From positions 28,444-92,443 of the forward strand of contig CAMCOD010000004.1 of the NCBI GenBank assembly GCA_945876435.1: 64,000 nt of DNA, written 5' to 3'. Numbering within the stretch: the first letter of the stretch is position 1; each line of letters starts with the position of its first letter. Shown here one piece after another: positions 25,928-34,021 of the stretch. The position numbers were made by a program, and so were the translations under genes. The notes beneath the pieces are model-generated. The model was not told where the DNA came from. It did no database searches and saw only the letters and a list, made by a program, of their open reading frames with translations. This DNA comes from an uncultured Clostridia bacterium (GTDB taxonomy: Bacteria; Bacillota; Clostridia; Oscillospirales; Ruminococcaceae).

Positions 25928-26082
25928 AGCGGCCAGACTGTCCCTGCAAACGGGTGAAATGTGAGCGGCATGGAGACTGTGACGCGTGCCGGGCATATCA
26001 CCATAGTCATGTCCGCAAGCCGTTGACCCGGTGCGAAAAATTGGAGCAAAAAGCACGGCGGCGCGAAAGGAGAAAAACATGA
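25924..26082 (+). CDS. Small Cys-rich protein with apparent AUA start, overlapping both neighbours
   Basis: A 52-residue frame reads KRPDCPCKRVKCERHGDCDAC, then RAYHHSHVRKPLTRCEKLEQK. I recognise this Cys/His-rich pattern as a small unnamed protein common in Clostridia, whose six or so Cys and His cluster look metal-binding. GGAGGA at 25912-25917 lies six bases before the codon ATA at 25924, exactly where a start codon would be; no ATG, GTG or TTG is available upstream in this frame. The ATA overlaps the regulator's stop (ATAA) just as ATGA overlaps usually do, and the end overlaps the next gene's ATG. So it is either translated from AUA or its start is mutated. Confidence 0.6.
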   Translation: MKRPDCPCKRVKCERHGDCDACRAYHHSHVRKPLTRCEKLEQKARRRERRKT

Positions 26083-26828
26083 ACACTGAGTTTATAACGC
26101 TGACTCCGGAAAATTTAGCCAAAGAACACCTGTGCTGCATTATCCGCAGCAAGAAGCCCTATCCAGGCGTGGAGGCCAAGCGGCAGTGGCTGGCAGAGCG
26201 CTTGGAAGAAGGCCATGTATTTCGCAAACTGGATGCAAAAGGCTGCGTCTTTATCGAGTATGCTCCGCTGGAAACAGCCTGGGTTCCCATCACCGGAGAC
26301 AACTTTCTTTACATTTACTGCCTATGGGTAACCGGCAGCTCCAAAGGCTGCGGATATGGCAGAGCACTGCTGGAATCCTGCATTGCGGACGCAAAAAATC
26401 AGGGAAAATCCGGCGTCTGTATGCTGGGAGCACAGAAACAAAAGGCTTGGCTCTCCGACCAGAATTTTGCGAAAAAGTTCGGCTTTGAGGTGGTTGACAC
26501 AACTCCCGGCGGCTATGAACTGCTGGCCCTGTCCTTTGACGGAAGCCAACCGTCTTTTACAGCCAGCGCGAAACAGGAAACCATCGAAAACCCAGAGTTG
26601 ACGGTCTATTACGACCTGCAATGCCCCTATGTGCCGCAGCAAATTAACATTCTGAAAACTTATTGCATGGAAAACAACATTCCGGCCTCCTTCCTTCAAG
26701 TGGACAGCTTAAAAAAAGCGAAAGAACTGCCCTGTCCCTTCAACAACTGGGCCGTTTTTTACAAAGGAAAATTTCAGACGGTCAATTTATTGGATATTCC
26801 CTCTCTGGAACGAATCCTCAAAAAATAA
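26079..26828 (+). CDS. GNAT acetyltransferase with C-terminal YoaP-like domain
   Basis: Cytoplasmic protein of 249 residues. The N-terminal GNAT domain has the acetyl-CoA loop SSKGCGYGRALLESCI near residue 92; the C-terminal 70 residues, from about 180 (YYDLQCPYVPQQINILKTYC and PCPFNNWAVFYKGKF, in parts), match a YoaP-like domain often fused to GNAT in Firmicutes. The CPY/Cys pair resembles thioredoxin-like sites, but no redox activity is claimed. AAAGGAG precedes the ATG, which overlaps the end of the Cys-rich gene. Shares an operon with the two-component system. Confidence 0.82.
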   Translation: MNTEFITLTPENLAKEHLCCIIRSKKPYPGVEAKRQWLAERLEEGHVFRKLDAKGCVFIEYAPLETAWVPITGDNFLYIYCLWVTGSSKGCGYGRALLESCIADAKNQGKSGVCMLGAQKQKAWLSDQNFAKKFGFEVVDTTPGGYELLALSFDGSQPSFTASAKQETIENPELTVYYDLQCPYVPQQINILKTYCMENNIPASFLQVDSLKKAKELPCPFNNWAVFYKGKFQTVNLLDIPSLERILKK

Positions 26829-26990
26829 AATCTCGCTTTCTTGCCGATGCGCGCAGGGCCACCTCTAAAAAGGGCAGCTCTGCGTTTTGTTTTGCAGCTG
26901 TTATCTATAAAACAGACACATTTTCCTGCAAAATTTGCCTATCAGGAAGAAGAAATTTGGTATAAAATTGAGTTGACAAGGAGGAGAACA

Positions 26991-27209
26991 ATGAATAAAG
27001 AGAGGCATTTTACATCCCGAATGTTGATCTGCGCGGGCGCTCTGATGACCGTTTCCGGCATTCTGACAGCGATGCTCGGAAAGCTGGCCATTGGCGGGAT
27101 CTTCTGGGCGGCAGCGTCCGGTATGTTCTTTGCCGCCTACCATTTCCGGCTGGCGGAAAAGAAATTAGATGAAACGGAGGAATCAGAAAATGAGCAAAAG
27201 ACTTTATAA
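26991..27209 (+). CDS. Small two-helix membrane protein
   Basis: A 72-residue protein with two hydrophobic stretches (ICAGALMTVSGILTAML near residues 12-28 and AIGGIFWAAASGMFFAAY near 33-50) and a charged C-terminus. GGAGGAG precedes the ATG; an open frame upstream without a ribosome binding site is ignored. It overlaps the start of the PspC gene by 20 bases, so the two are co-translated. Function unknown, possibly a companion of PspC in envelope-stress response. Confidence 0.6.
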   Translation: MNKERHFTSRMLICAGALMTVSGILTAMLGKLAIGGIFWAAASGMFFAAYHFRLAEKKLDETEESENEQKTL

Positions 27210-27381
27210 ATCCAACAAAAATAAAATGATCGACGGTGTCTGCGGCGGCATTGCGGAGTATTTCGGTATTGATCCTACACTGGTCCGGCTGGCCTGGGTG
27301 CTGTTCTGCGCCATGGGAGGAAGTGGGTTTGTCGATTACATCCTTGCCGCCATCATCATTCCTCCCAATCCGGAGTATTGA
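27190..27381 (+). CDS. PspC domain protein
   Basis: A 63-residue membrane protein made of a single PspC domain: KNKMIDGVCGGIAEYFGID followed by the transmembrane segment after TLVRLAWVL. In Gram-positive bacteria such short PspC proteins take part in envelope stress sensing or regulation. GGAGGAAT precedes the ATG at 27190; a GTA/ATG upstream (27169) lies in the middle of the previous gene. It overlaps the previous small membrane gene. Confidence 0.88.
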   Translation: MSKRLYKSNKNKMIDGVCGGIAEYFGIDPTLVRLAWVLFCAMGGSGFVDYILAAIIIPPNPEY

Positions 27382-27554
27382 TGCCAATAAGGAGCAAAAC
27401 CATTCGTAATAGCATTAAATTTACCAGCTGGGCAAACATTTTGGTGAAGTACAGCAATAGATGAACCTACCACATCCCTGTCCTCCTGCTTTATACCATG
27501 ATGAATGTACGGCTGGACAAAGAACATCCGTACCTCAGTAAAGGAGAATATCCA

Positions 27555-28091
27555 ATGAAAAGCTTGCAAACCATTCAAAAAACATTCCATGTCTTTCGGA
27601 TCCTTGCCAAAATCGCCATGATCCTTTCCTTTGTATGGGCCGGACTTGCCGGGATCGGGCTGCTGTGCGGCATTGCATGGTATTCCGGCGGCAGTGTAAT
27701 CGGCGCCAACCAACAGGCGCTGCTGTCTCTGACGCTGGCCAGCAGCCTGAAACAGATGATCGGCGTTCTGTTATCCGATATGGTATTCGCTTTGACCGAC
27801 GGCATTCTGTTCGCTTTTGCTTTCCGGTATTTCAAACAAGAACAGGCGGACGGCACACCTTTTACCGGCAGCGGCGCGGAGCAGATCAAGCGGTTGGGGA
27901 TCCGTACCATCGTTCTTCCTTTGGTAGCGGCGATTCTGTCCGCTGTATTTTATGAAATCTTTGACCTGTCTCAGGCCATAGCGGCGGATTGGGACAATCT
28001 CGCCAGCATATCCATGGGAATCGTACTGATTCTTGCCTCTCTGATCTTCCGCTACGGTGCTGAACTGGAAGGAAAGGGGGCTCGGTCATGA
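27555..28091 (+). CDS. Integral membrane protein (DUF2975-like)
   Basis: A 178-residue protein with four hydrophobic segments and the loop DGTPFTGSGAEQIKRLGIR near residue 100, which resembles the DUF2975 family, proteins often found next to small Xre-type regulators. No such regulator lies here. GTAAAGGAG precedes the ATG at 27555. Its stop overlaps the start of the broken chloramphenicol acetyltransferase gene (ATGA), so the two were translationally coupled. Function unknown. Confidence 0.5.
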   Translation: MKSLQTIQKTFHVFRILAKIAMILSFVWAGLAGIGLLCGIAWYSGGSVIGANQQALLSLTLASSLKQMIGVLLSDMVFALTDGILFAFAFRYFKQEQADGTPFTGSGAEQIKRLGIRTIVLPLVAAILSAVFYEIFDLSQAIAADWDNLASISMGIVLILASLIFRYGAELEGKGARS

Positions 28092-28777
28092 AGCAAGAGA
28101 TCCATTTTACACCAATTGACCTTCAAAAATGGAACCGAGGCGAGATATTTTACTACTTCTCCAAAATGGCTCCCACCGGTTACTCCCTGACCGCGGACGT
28201 GGATATCACACAGATGCGTAATGTGCTGAAAGCAAGCGGGTGAAAGTTCTTCCCGGCCTACTTATGGTTGGTTACCAAGCTGCTGAATGAGCAAATGGAG
28301 TTTAAAATCGCCGAATTGGACGGTCGGCTTGGCTATTACAACACACTCACTCCGCTCTATGCCGCCTTCCACGAGGATGACAAAACCTTTTCCCTGATGT
28401 GGACGGAGTATGATGACAGTTTTCCTGCGTTTTATGATGCTTATATCGCGGATCAGCAGCGCAATGGCAGAAATCACGGCATTCTGGCGAAGAAAAATGA
28501 ACTTCCGCCGCCGAATGCCTACACGGTATCCTGTATACCTTGGATTTCGTTCAGCAGCTTCGCCGTGCACTCCTATGAGAATAAGCCCTATTTCTTCCCA
28601 TCTGTTGAGGCAGGGAAATTTTATGAAAAAGATGGAAGTACTTTTCTTCCACTTTCCATTACCTGCCATCATGCCGCTACTGACGGGTGGCATGTCAGCT
28701 GTTTCCTTCAGGCACTGCAGGCGGAAGCGGATTCTTTTGAAAAATATTTAAGCGAATGGATGGATACACAAGCATAA
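28088..28777 (+). pseudogene. CatA-like chloramphenicol O-acetyltransferase homologue with in-frame TGA
   Basis: The frame starts at 28088 and matches type A chloramphenicol acetyltransferases from end to end (about 229 residues): FTPIDLQKWNRGEIF, GYSLTADVDITQM, KFFPAYLWLVTK, and the active site ITCHHAATDGWHVS with the catalytic His. Codon 52 is TGA (28241-28243), between SG and KFFPAY. Relatives carry a normal residue there, and a single base change from TGG (Trp) or another sense codon would explain it. All other genes here use TGA as stop, so this is a nonsense mutation. The active-site half still has an internal ATG at 28265 but no good ribosome binding site. Confidence 0.82.
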
Positions 28778-28792
28778 AGGAGGGCGCTTCCG

Positions 28793-29305
28793 ATGAAACC
28801 GAACACAATTGTATATACATCAAATACGGGCTACACCCGGCAATACGCTACTCTGCTTGGTGAAAAAACAGGACTTCCGGTATATTCTCTGAATGAAGCC
28901 ATGAAGAAATTGGATCCGGGCCGTTCTATCCTTTATTTCGGCTGGCTCATGGCCGGTAAAGTGCAGGGCTATGCCAAGGCCTCCAAGCGCTTTCATGTGG
29001 AGGCAGTCTGCGGTGTAGGTATGGGAGCTACCGGTTCCCAGATTGAGGATCTGCGCAAAGCCAACACGCTGCCTGCATCCCTCCCTGTTTTTACACTGCA
29101 AGGAGGCTTTGATATTACACGGCTGCGGGGCATCTACAAACTGATGATGACCGTTATGATCAAAACCGCAGGAAAGGGACTATCCAACAAGAAAGACCGC
29201 AGCCCCGAGGAAGACGCCATGCTGGAACTGATGCTCCACGGCGGCAGCCATGTCAGCGAAGAAAATCTGACGGCAGTATTGGAATGGTACCAAAAGGCAC
29301 AGTGA
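28793..29305 (+). CDS. Flavodoxin-like domain protein
   Basis: Protein of 170 residues. The N-terminus TIVYTSNTGYTRQYA is the phosphate-binding loop of flavodoxins, with T/S-x-T-G-x-T pattern, near residues 5-19; FGWLMAGKVQGYAKA near 48 and the GVGMGATG stretch fit a flavodoxin or HemG-like fold. It is probably an FMN-binding electron carrier or reductase domain. A ribosome binding site AAAGGAGGG lies before the ATG, 15 bases after the CAT pseudogene. Confidence 0.8.
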   Translation: MKPNTIVYTSNTGYTRQYATLLGEKTGLPVYSLNEAMKKLDPGRSILYFGWLMAGKVQGYAKASKRFHVEAVCGVGMGATGSQIEDLRKANTLPASLPVFTLQGGFDITRLRGIYKLMMTVMIKTAGKGLSNKKDRSPEEDAMLELMLHGGSHVSEENLTAVLEWYQKAQ

Positions 29306-29442
29306 TGCCCAGCAGTGCCGTCTTTTGCTTGTCTGTAAAATTCTATCGGTTGGTTTGATGAATGGTACTGTCTGTTCCGATTGGGTTTGGACCAAAAGTT
29401 GGAAAAACCAGTACAGGAAAGCGCTGCAAACAGGAGGAAATC

Positions 29443-30108
29443 ATGAAATTATTTTTCAGAGCACTGACAAAAATGATGATGGGAATGCTTTTAATGGGAT
29501 TGGTCTTATTCCTGCCTGCGGGTACATGGAATTATCCCAATGGATGGCTTTTCTGCATTTTACTTTTCCTTCCCATGCTTATCATGGGAACGGTTCTATT
29601 CTTAAAAGCACCCGATTTGTTGGAAAAACGGCTGAATAACAAGGAAACCGAAAAAACACAGGTTGGAGTTGTTGTTGCATCATCCTTGCTGTTTATTGCC
29701 GCGTTTCTGGCGGCTGGGCTGGATTTTCGGCTGGGCTGGACGCAGGTTCCCACTTGGCTTGTATACACTGCCGCCGCGGTGCAGCTTGCCGCTTATGGCC
29801 TGTATGCGGAGGTCCTTCGGGAAAATGCCTACCTGTCCCGCACGGTGGAAGTCCAGGAAAATCAGAAAGTAATTGATACCGGACTGTATGGGATCATTCG
29901 CCACCCCATGTATACAGCCACGATCCTGCTGTTTCTCGCCATGCCTTTGGTACTCGGTTCCTGGGTTTCTTTTGGCATCATGCTGCTTTATCCGGTGCTC
30001 ATTCTTTTCCGCATCCGTAATGAAGAGAAGGTATTGGAGGCCGGGCTGGAAGGCTATCGGGACTACAAAAAGCGGGTTCGTTTCCGCTTGATTCCATTTC
30101 TGTGGTAA
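29443..30108 (+). CDS. Isoprenylcysteine carboxyl methyltransferase (ICMT/PEMT)-family membrane protein
   Basis: Membrane protein of 221 residues with five hydrophobic segments. The family hallmark lies in the last third: DTGLYGIIRHPMYTA (the R-H-P-x-Y motif) near residue 155, then RIRNEEKVLE and GYRDYKKRVRFRLIP. Bacterial relatives methylate or bind small lipophilic substrates with S-adenosylmethionine; the substrate is unknown. AGGAGG precedes ATG at 29443; a longer open frame lacks a ribosome binding site. A strong terminator follows, ending this gene cluster. Confidence 0.85.
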   Translation: MKLFFRALTKMMMGMLLMGLVLFLPAGTWNYPNGWLFCILLFLPMLIMGTVLFLKAPDLLEKRLNNKETEKTQVGVVVASSLLFIAAFLAAGLDFRLGWTQVPTWLVYTAAAVQLAAYGLYAEVLRENAYLSRTVEVQENQKVIDTGLYGIIRHPMYTATILLFLAMPLVLGSWVSFGIMLLYPVLILFRIRNEEKVLEAGLEGYRDYKKRVRFRLIPFLW

Positions 30109-30142
30109 CAAGTGATCCGTAACCGTTACAACGTAAAAAGTG

Positions 30143-30182
30143 AAACAGGCGCTGCCGGAAAAAACGGTAGCGCCTGTTTTGC
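30143..30182 (+). terminator. Terminator after the ICMT-like gene
   Basis: Stem of 15 pairs with one mismatch (30143-30157 with 30165-30179), seven-base A-rich loop, T-run. Confidence 0.92.
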
Positions 30183-30196
30183 ATTTTTTGATTTTA

Positions 30197-30283
30197 TGGT
30201 GCCGCTGGCGAGACTTGAACTCGCACGATGTTGCCATCAACGGATTTTAAGTCCGGTGTGTCTGCCGATTCCACCACAGCGGC
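30197..30283 (-). tRNA. tRNA-Leu (anticodon UAA)
   Basis: Complete 87-base class II tRNA on the minus strand with encoded CCA. Acceptor GCCGCTG pairs with CAGCGGC; the T arm has GTTCAAGTC, the anticodon loop CTTAAAA gives UAA, and the long variable arm TGATGGCAACATC marks a Leu tRNA. Confidence 0.96.
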
Positions 30284-30350
30284 GAACTTCGCTCCATTAT
30301 GATACACTAATTCCTGTCGCAAGTCAAGGGAACAGGCCTTTTCTTTCAAA

Positions 30351-30383
30351 AAAAGACCGCTACCCTGTCTGGATAGCGGCCTT
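30351..30383 (-). terminator. Terminator downstream of rnr
   Basis: Inverted repeat around AAGACCGCTA / TAGCGGCCTT with T-run on the minus strand. It lies about 115 bases after the rnr stop; the stretch in between holds no gene that I can see. Confidence 0.8.
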
Positions 30384-30496
30384 GGTTTCCGGTTTTCACA
30401 AAGCAGTTTTCTGCTTCGCGCGCAAACACCCATTCATCGGAATTTCAAAAGATTCTGATGCAGAAACCATTAGTATTCTGCCCGACGAGGAAAACT

Positions 30497-32677
30497 TTAT
30501 TCCTGATCAGCCAGCACAAAATCAATTTCTCCAGCGGATACATCCACCGCCACTGTTTTTACAAAGACCTTCTGACCGATTTTATAGCGGACATTGGAGG
30601 AGCGCTCCACCAGCTCCATGGTATCCTCCAGAATATAATCCCCAAACGGCAGGTTGTTGATGTGGACCAGTCCTTCCACTGTGTTGGGCAGCTCCACATA
30701 AAAGCCATAGGACTGCACCGAGGAAATCGCACCTTCAAATACTTCTCCAAGATGGCCGGCCATATATTCCGCCTTGTAGCAATCCTCACAATCCCGCTCA
30801 ATATTGACCGCGTTCTGTTCACAGTCACTGCAATGTTTCGCCGCTCCGGATACATAGCCGCCGAAACGCTTATCAATCAGCTTTTTGGGGCTGCCGCCAA
30901 CGTACGCGGACAGAATGCGGTGGATGATCAGGTCGGGATAACGGCGGATCGGTGAGGTAAAGTGGGCGTAATTGTCCAAAACCAAACCAAAATGTCCGGT
31001 ATTTTCCGAAGAATACACCGCTTTTGCCATAGAACGCAGCAGTTGATTATTGATAAGCTGTTCCAGGCGGGTCCCGCGGACGGATTCCAGAACATCGGAC
31101 AGCTCCTTTGCGCTGACTTCTTCGCTGAGTTTGGACGTATCCACTCCCACCTGCGCCAACAGCGTCTTCAGCCCATCCACCTTGTTGGCAGGCGGATCAT
31201 CATGGACACGATAGACAAAGGGAAGTTCCTCATTCATGGCCACAGAAGCCGCTGCCTGATTGGCCATCAGCATAAATTCCTCAATAAACTTTTCGGATTC
31301 TCCCCGTTCTCTGGGCAAAATGTCCTTCACACGGCCATTTTCGATGAGGAATTTGGATTCGGTGGATTCAATGTTCATGGAGCCTCGCTCAAAGCGCCGC
31401 TTGCTGAGAATGGCGGCCAATTCCCGCATTTTAAAGATCTCCGGGATCACCTGCCGATATTTGGCCAAAATATCTTCGCCGGCGCTGCCATCCAAAATCC
31501 CATTGATCTCTTTGTATACGCCCTTGACCCGGGAACGGATATAGCTTTTCACAAAACGGTAATTCAGCAGATCCCCCTGTTCACTGATGGTCAGCAACGC
31601 GGAAAAGGTCAAACGCACCTCGTCCGGATTCAAAGAGCAAATTCCATTGGACAACTCTTTTGGCAGCATGGGCAGCACCTGATCCGCATAATAAATGGAG
31701 GTGCCTCTTGCATAGGCCTCGTTATCCAAAGCGGAACCGGGCTTCACATAATAGCTGACATCGGCAATGTGCACGCCCAACTCCCAAACATCGCCGTTTT
31801 TCTCCAAAGAAATGGCATCGTCAATATCCTTGGTATCCGCGCCATCAATGGTAAAGATGTCATAACCGGTCAAATCCAGCCGATTCATCAGCTCACTGGG
31901 CAAGATCCCCTTTTCTGCAACCTTACGGGCCTCCGCTTTTGTGGGTTCATCAAAGCTCAGACGGGCATTATAGGATGCCAGCACCGCTTCACAGCAGTTT
32001 GCTGCCGATTCAGCGGTACCGAAGGTTTTTACAATTTTAGCCCGGTGAGAAAAATGACCGTCACCACGGTTGCCGATGGTCGCCAGCACCTTATCGCCGG
32101 CTTTCGCTCCATTGCGGTCTTTCTCCCAAACCTCAATGGGGATCTTCATAAACTTATCCGGCTGGACAAAAAAGCGTCCTTTTTCATTAAGCAGTACACC
32201 GGGGAAGTTTTCGTGGCTCTCCTCCAGGATCTCCGTCACCTGTCCCTCGATCTTTCCCTTATTGTCCTGGGACAAACGTACCGAAACGATATCGCCTGGC
32301 ATGGCGCCCAACATCTCCCTGCCTGGCAGGAAAATATCGTCCTCTTTTGTGGCACCCTCCGTCATAGGCCGGGCAAAACCAAAGCGTTCCTGTACACTGA
32401 CAATCTGCGCCTTCACCGTTTTCATGTTTTCTGCCAGGCCGACTGCGTTTTTCTCCTGCACAATAACACCTTTTGCCTTATATTGGGCCAGAAGCTGCTC
32501 AAACTCCTTTCGTTCCCTTGGGCTTACTTTCGCAAGAACAGCCAAATCTTTGATTCGAACCGGCTTTTTCCGGTTTCTGCGCAGTATCTCAAGAATACGT
32601 TTATTCAGCGGGAGAGCGCTTCCGCTTCTGCGTGTGCCCTGTTTACGCCGGTGAGGCAGTTTTTGATTGGATTTCAT
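30497..32677 (-). CDS. rnr: Ribonuclease R
   Basis: 3'-5' exoribonuclease of 726 residues that degrades structured RNA. An N-terminal helix-turn-helix-like region is followed by cold-shock domains near 80-220, the RNB catalytic domain with DIDDAISLE near residue 285 carrying the metal-binding Asp residues, and a C-terminal S1 domain ending in IDFVLADQE. The long basic tail of the E. coli enzyme is absent, as in many Clostridia. It usually neighbours secG, as here. The ATG follows GAGAGTAAAGC; secG is 190 bases upstream behind a terminator, so rnr may have its own promoter. Confidence 0.97.
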   Translation of the reverse strand: MKSNQKLPHRRKQGTRRSGSALPLNKRILEILRRNRKKPVRIKDLAVLAKVSPRERKEFEQLLAQYKAKGVIVQEKNAVGLAENMKTVKAQIVSVQERFGFARPMTEGATKEDDIFLPGREMLGAMPGDIVSVRLSQDNKGKIEGQVTEILEESHENFPGVLLNEKGRFFVQPDKFMKIPIEVWEKDRNGAKAGDKVLATIGNRGDGHFSHRAKIVKTFGTAESAANCCEAVLASYNARLSFDEPTKAEARKVAEKGILPSELMNRLDLTGYDIFTIDGADTKDIDDAISLEKNGDVWELGVHIADVSYYVKPGSALDNEAYARGTSIYYADQVLPMLPKELSNGICSLNPDEVRLTFSALLTISEQGDLLNYRFVKSYIRSRVKGVYKEINGILDGSAGEDILAKYRQVIPEIFKMRELAAILSKRRFERGSMNIESTESKFLIENGRVKDILPRERGESEKFIEEFMLMANQAAASVAMNEELPFVYRVHDDPPANKVDGLKTLLAQVGVDTSKLSEEVSAKELSDVLESVRGTRLEQLINNQLLRSMAKAVYSSENTGHFGLVLDNYAHFTSPIRRYPDLIIHRILSAYVGGSPKKLIDKRFGGYVSGAAKHCSDCEQNAVNIERDCEDCYKAEYMAGHLGEVFEGAISSVQSYGFYVELPNTVEGLVHINNLPFGDYILEDTMELVERSSNVRYKIGQKVFVKTVAVDVSAGEIDFVLADQE

Positions 32678-32831
32678 AAGCTTTACTCTCTTTCTATAAC
32701 ACGTTCTATAATCAAAACAGCGGACTTGCCATTTCTTTTTCCTTCTTTATTATGCGCTATTCTTTGGTTTTCTACAAGATAGATTTTGTAAAATATCACA
32801 AAGCCCGCCTTTGAGAGAGGAGAGCGTAAAA

Positions 32832-32864
32832 AAAAAAGCACCCCGCGTGCGGGGTGCTTTTTTT
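32832..32864. terminator. Terminator between secG and rnr
   Basis: GC-rich stem GCACCCCG/CGGGGTGC flanked by A-run and T-run, four bases after the secG stop on the minus strand. Confidence 0.92.
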
Positions 32865-32867
32865 AAA

Positions 32868-33116
32868 TTAAGCCATAAACTTCTGAACGATTGCCAACAG
32901 GATAATGCAGACGAAGAAGACGATGGTCAAAACCTTAGTCGCCTTGCCCAGCATAGCATCTGTGGTCTTACCCATATTTCTGCCGAAGCCGGAATCATCG
33001 CTGGCGCCAGTCAGAGCACCCATTTTCGCTTTGTGCTCCTGCATAAAGACAATGGCAATGATCAGGACAGCCAGAACGCAGAGGACGATGGCGCTGATAA
33101 TTTCAAATACGTTCAT
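32868..33116 (-). CDS. secG: Preprotein translocase subunit SecG
   Basis: Small membrane protein of 82 residues with two transmembrane segments (residues 5-25 and 60-80) and the conserved loop ALTGASDDSGFGRNMG. It supports SecYEG-dependent protein export. GGAGG precedes the ATG. It has its own promoter and terminator. Confidence 0.95.
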   Translation of the reverse strand: MNVFEIISAIVLCVLAVLIIAIVFMQEHKAKMGALTGASDDSGFGRNMGKTTDAMLGKATKVLTIVFFVCIILLAIVQKFMA

Positions 33117-33196
33117 TTAATAAACCTCCAGTCTGCCTAAGGGCAGGTTTGCGTAATCTAAGGGCTTGTACCCTAATTTACTACTTAACTCAAAAC

Positions 33197-33225
33197 ATGA
33201 TATCATAAAAATTCCGTTTTGGCAA
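33197..33225 (-). promoter_or_regulatory. Promoter of secG
   Basis: Minus strand: -35 TTGCCA at 33220-33225, 17-base spacer, -10 TATCAT at 33197-33202, giving a leader of about 75 bases. Confidence 0.7.
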
Positions 33226-33263
33226 GAGCAAACAAGGCCCATAAACGCCTTTTTATCGCAAAA

Positions 33264-33695
33264 TTACCGGATTTCTTTCACCATATCAATATGGGGACAA
33301 TGTTCATCCATGTAAACTTCGCCTTGCGCCTGATAGCCATTGCGTTCATAGAAGCCTTTCTTATCCAACTGAGCGCTTAGTTCAATCGCATCTCCGCCCA
33401 GCTCCCGCACCTTAGCCTCCAGATTTTCCATAACTACCCTGCCAACACCTTTTCCCCGATAGTCCTCCATAACACAGATGCGGCCGGCATGCCACCCTCC
33501 GTTTTTTTGGAAAACACGGCCGGTGGCAATCGGCGTTTCCTTATCGTATACGATCACATGCCAGCTTTTATCGTCCAAGTCATCAAACTCATTTTTAAAT
33601 CCCTGCTCCACCATAAAAACCATTGCGCGGATAAAAAAAGCATCTGTGGTGTTCTCCTTGCCCTTTGACCATTGAATCGTCCAGCGTCTGCCCAT
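33264..33695 (-). CDS. GNAT family N-acetyltransferase
   Basis: Acetyltransferase of 143 residues. The acetyl-CoA binding loop is VMEDYRGKGVGRVVME near residue 75, followed by GGDAIELSAQ and KKGFYERNGYQAQGEVYMDEHCPHIDM (in parts), a tail typical of the ElaA-like or PhnO-like group. The N-terminal VFMVEQGF (R-x-x-V-F-x-x-E-Q type) supports ElaA/YjcF-like GNAT. The start at 33695 follows GAAGGAAA; a longer frame to 33758 has no ribosome binding site. Substrate unknown. Confidence 0.85.
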   Translation of the reverse strand: MGRRWTIQWSKGKENTTDAFFIRAMVFMVEQGFKNEFDDLDDKSWHVIVYDKETPIATGRVFQKNGGWHAGRICVMEDYRGKGVGRVVMENLEAKVRELGGDAIELSAQLDKKGFYERNGYQAQGEVYMDEHCPHIDMVKEIR

Positions 33696-33762
33696 AAAAA
33701 TTTCCTTCTTTCTTTGTGGTACTGCCACAATTATAACAAAGGACAACCCCAGTTTCAATGCC

Positions 33763-34011
33763 TTAAATCAGCTGCAGGAAAATCTGACCCAAAAGAAGAA
33801 GAACCGCTCCCGGCATACCCAATACCGCGCATATTTTCATGGTACCCGCCGTCACCGGCAGGGAAAAACCCAAATACGGCTCCAGAAATGAGCACAAAAA
33901 CAGCGCGCTCAGTCCGCTCAGTACCGTAAAGAAGATCCCACGAAGCAGACAGCGCTTTTTTCTATACAGAAAAACCTGCAAAAAGGCCAGAGCCGCCAAA
34001 AATCCTGTCAT
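33763..34011 (-). CDS. bofA: BofA-like membrane protein (pro-sigma-K processing inhibitor family)
   Basis: An 82-residue membrane protein with two to three hydrophobic segments. The end, LPVTAGTMKICAVLGMPGAVLLLLGQIFLQ, shows the BofA signature (L-P-V-x-x-x-T ... G-x-P-G). In spore formers BofA holds the SpoIVFB protease inactive in the forespore outer membrane. The gene follows a YaaL-like gene by ten bases, the same order as yaaL-bofA in Bacillus, which strengthens the call. Whether this organism sporulates cannot be decided here. Confidence 0.75.
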   Translation of the reverse strand: MTGFLAALAFLQVFLYRKKRCLLRGIFFTVLSGLSALFLCSFLEPYLGFSLPVTAGTMKICAVLGMPGAVLLLLGQIFLQLI

Positions 34012-34021
34012 GCTGTGCCTC

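Noticed and set aside
27382..27497. Protein-like antisense frame (DRDVVGSSIAVLHQNVCPAG) between PspC and the membrane protein gene
   Set aside because: It reads somewhat like protein but lies in a 170-base gap, continues antisense to real genes on both sides and has no start signals; perhaps a remnant, not supportable.
28241..28243. TGA in the acetyltransferase homologue as recoded codon (selenocysteine or Trp)
   Set aside because: TGA is used as the normal stop in neighbouring genes, relatives do not carry a selenocysteine there, and no SECIS-like hairpin was recognised after it.
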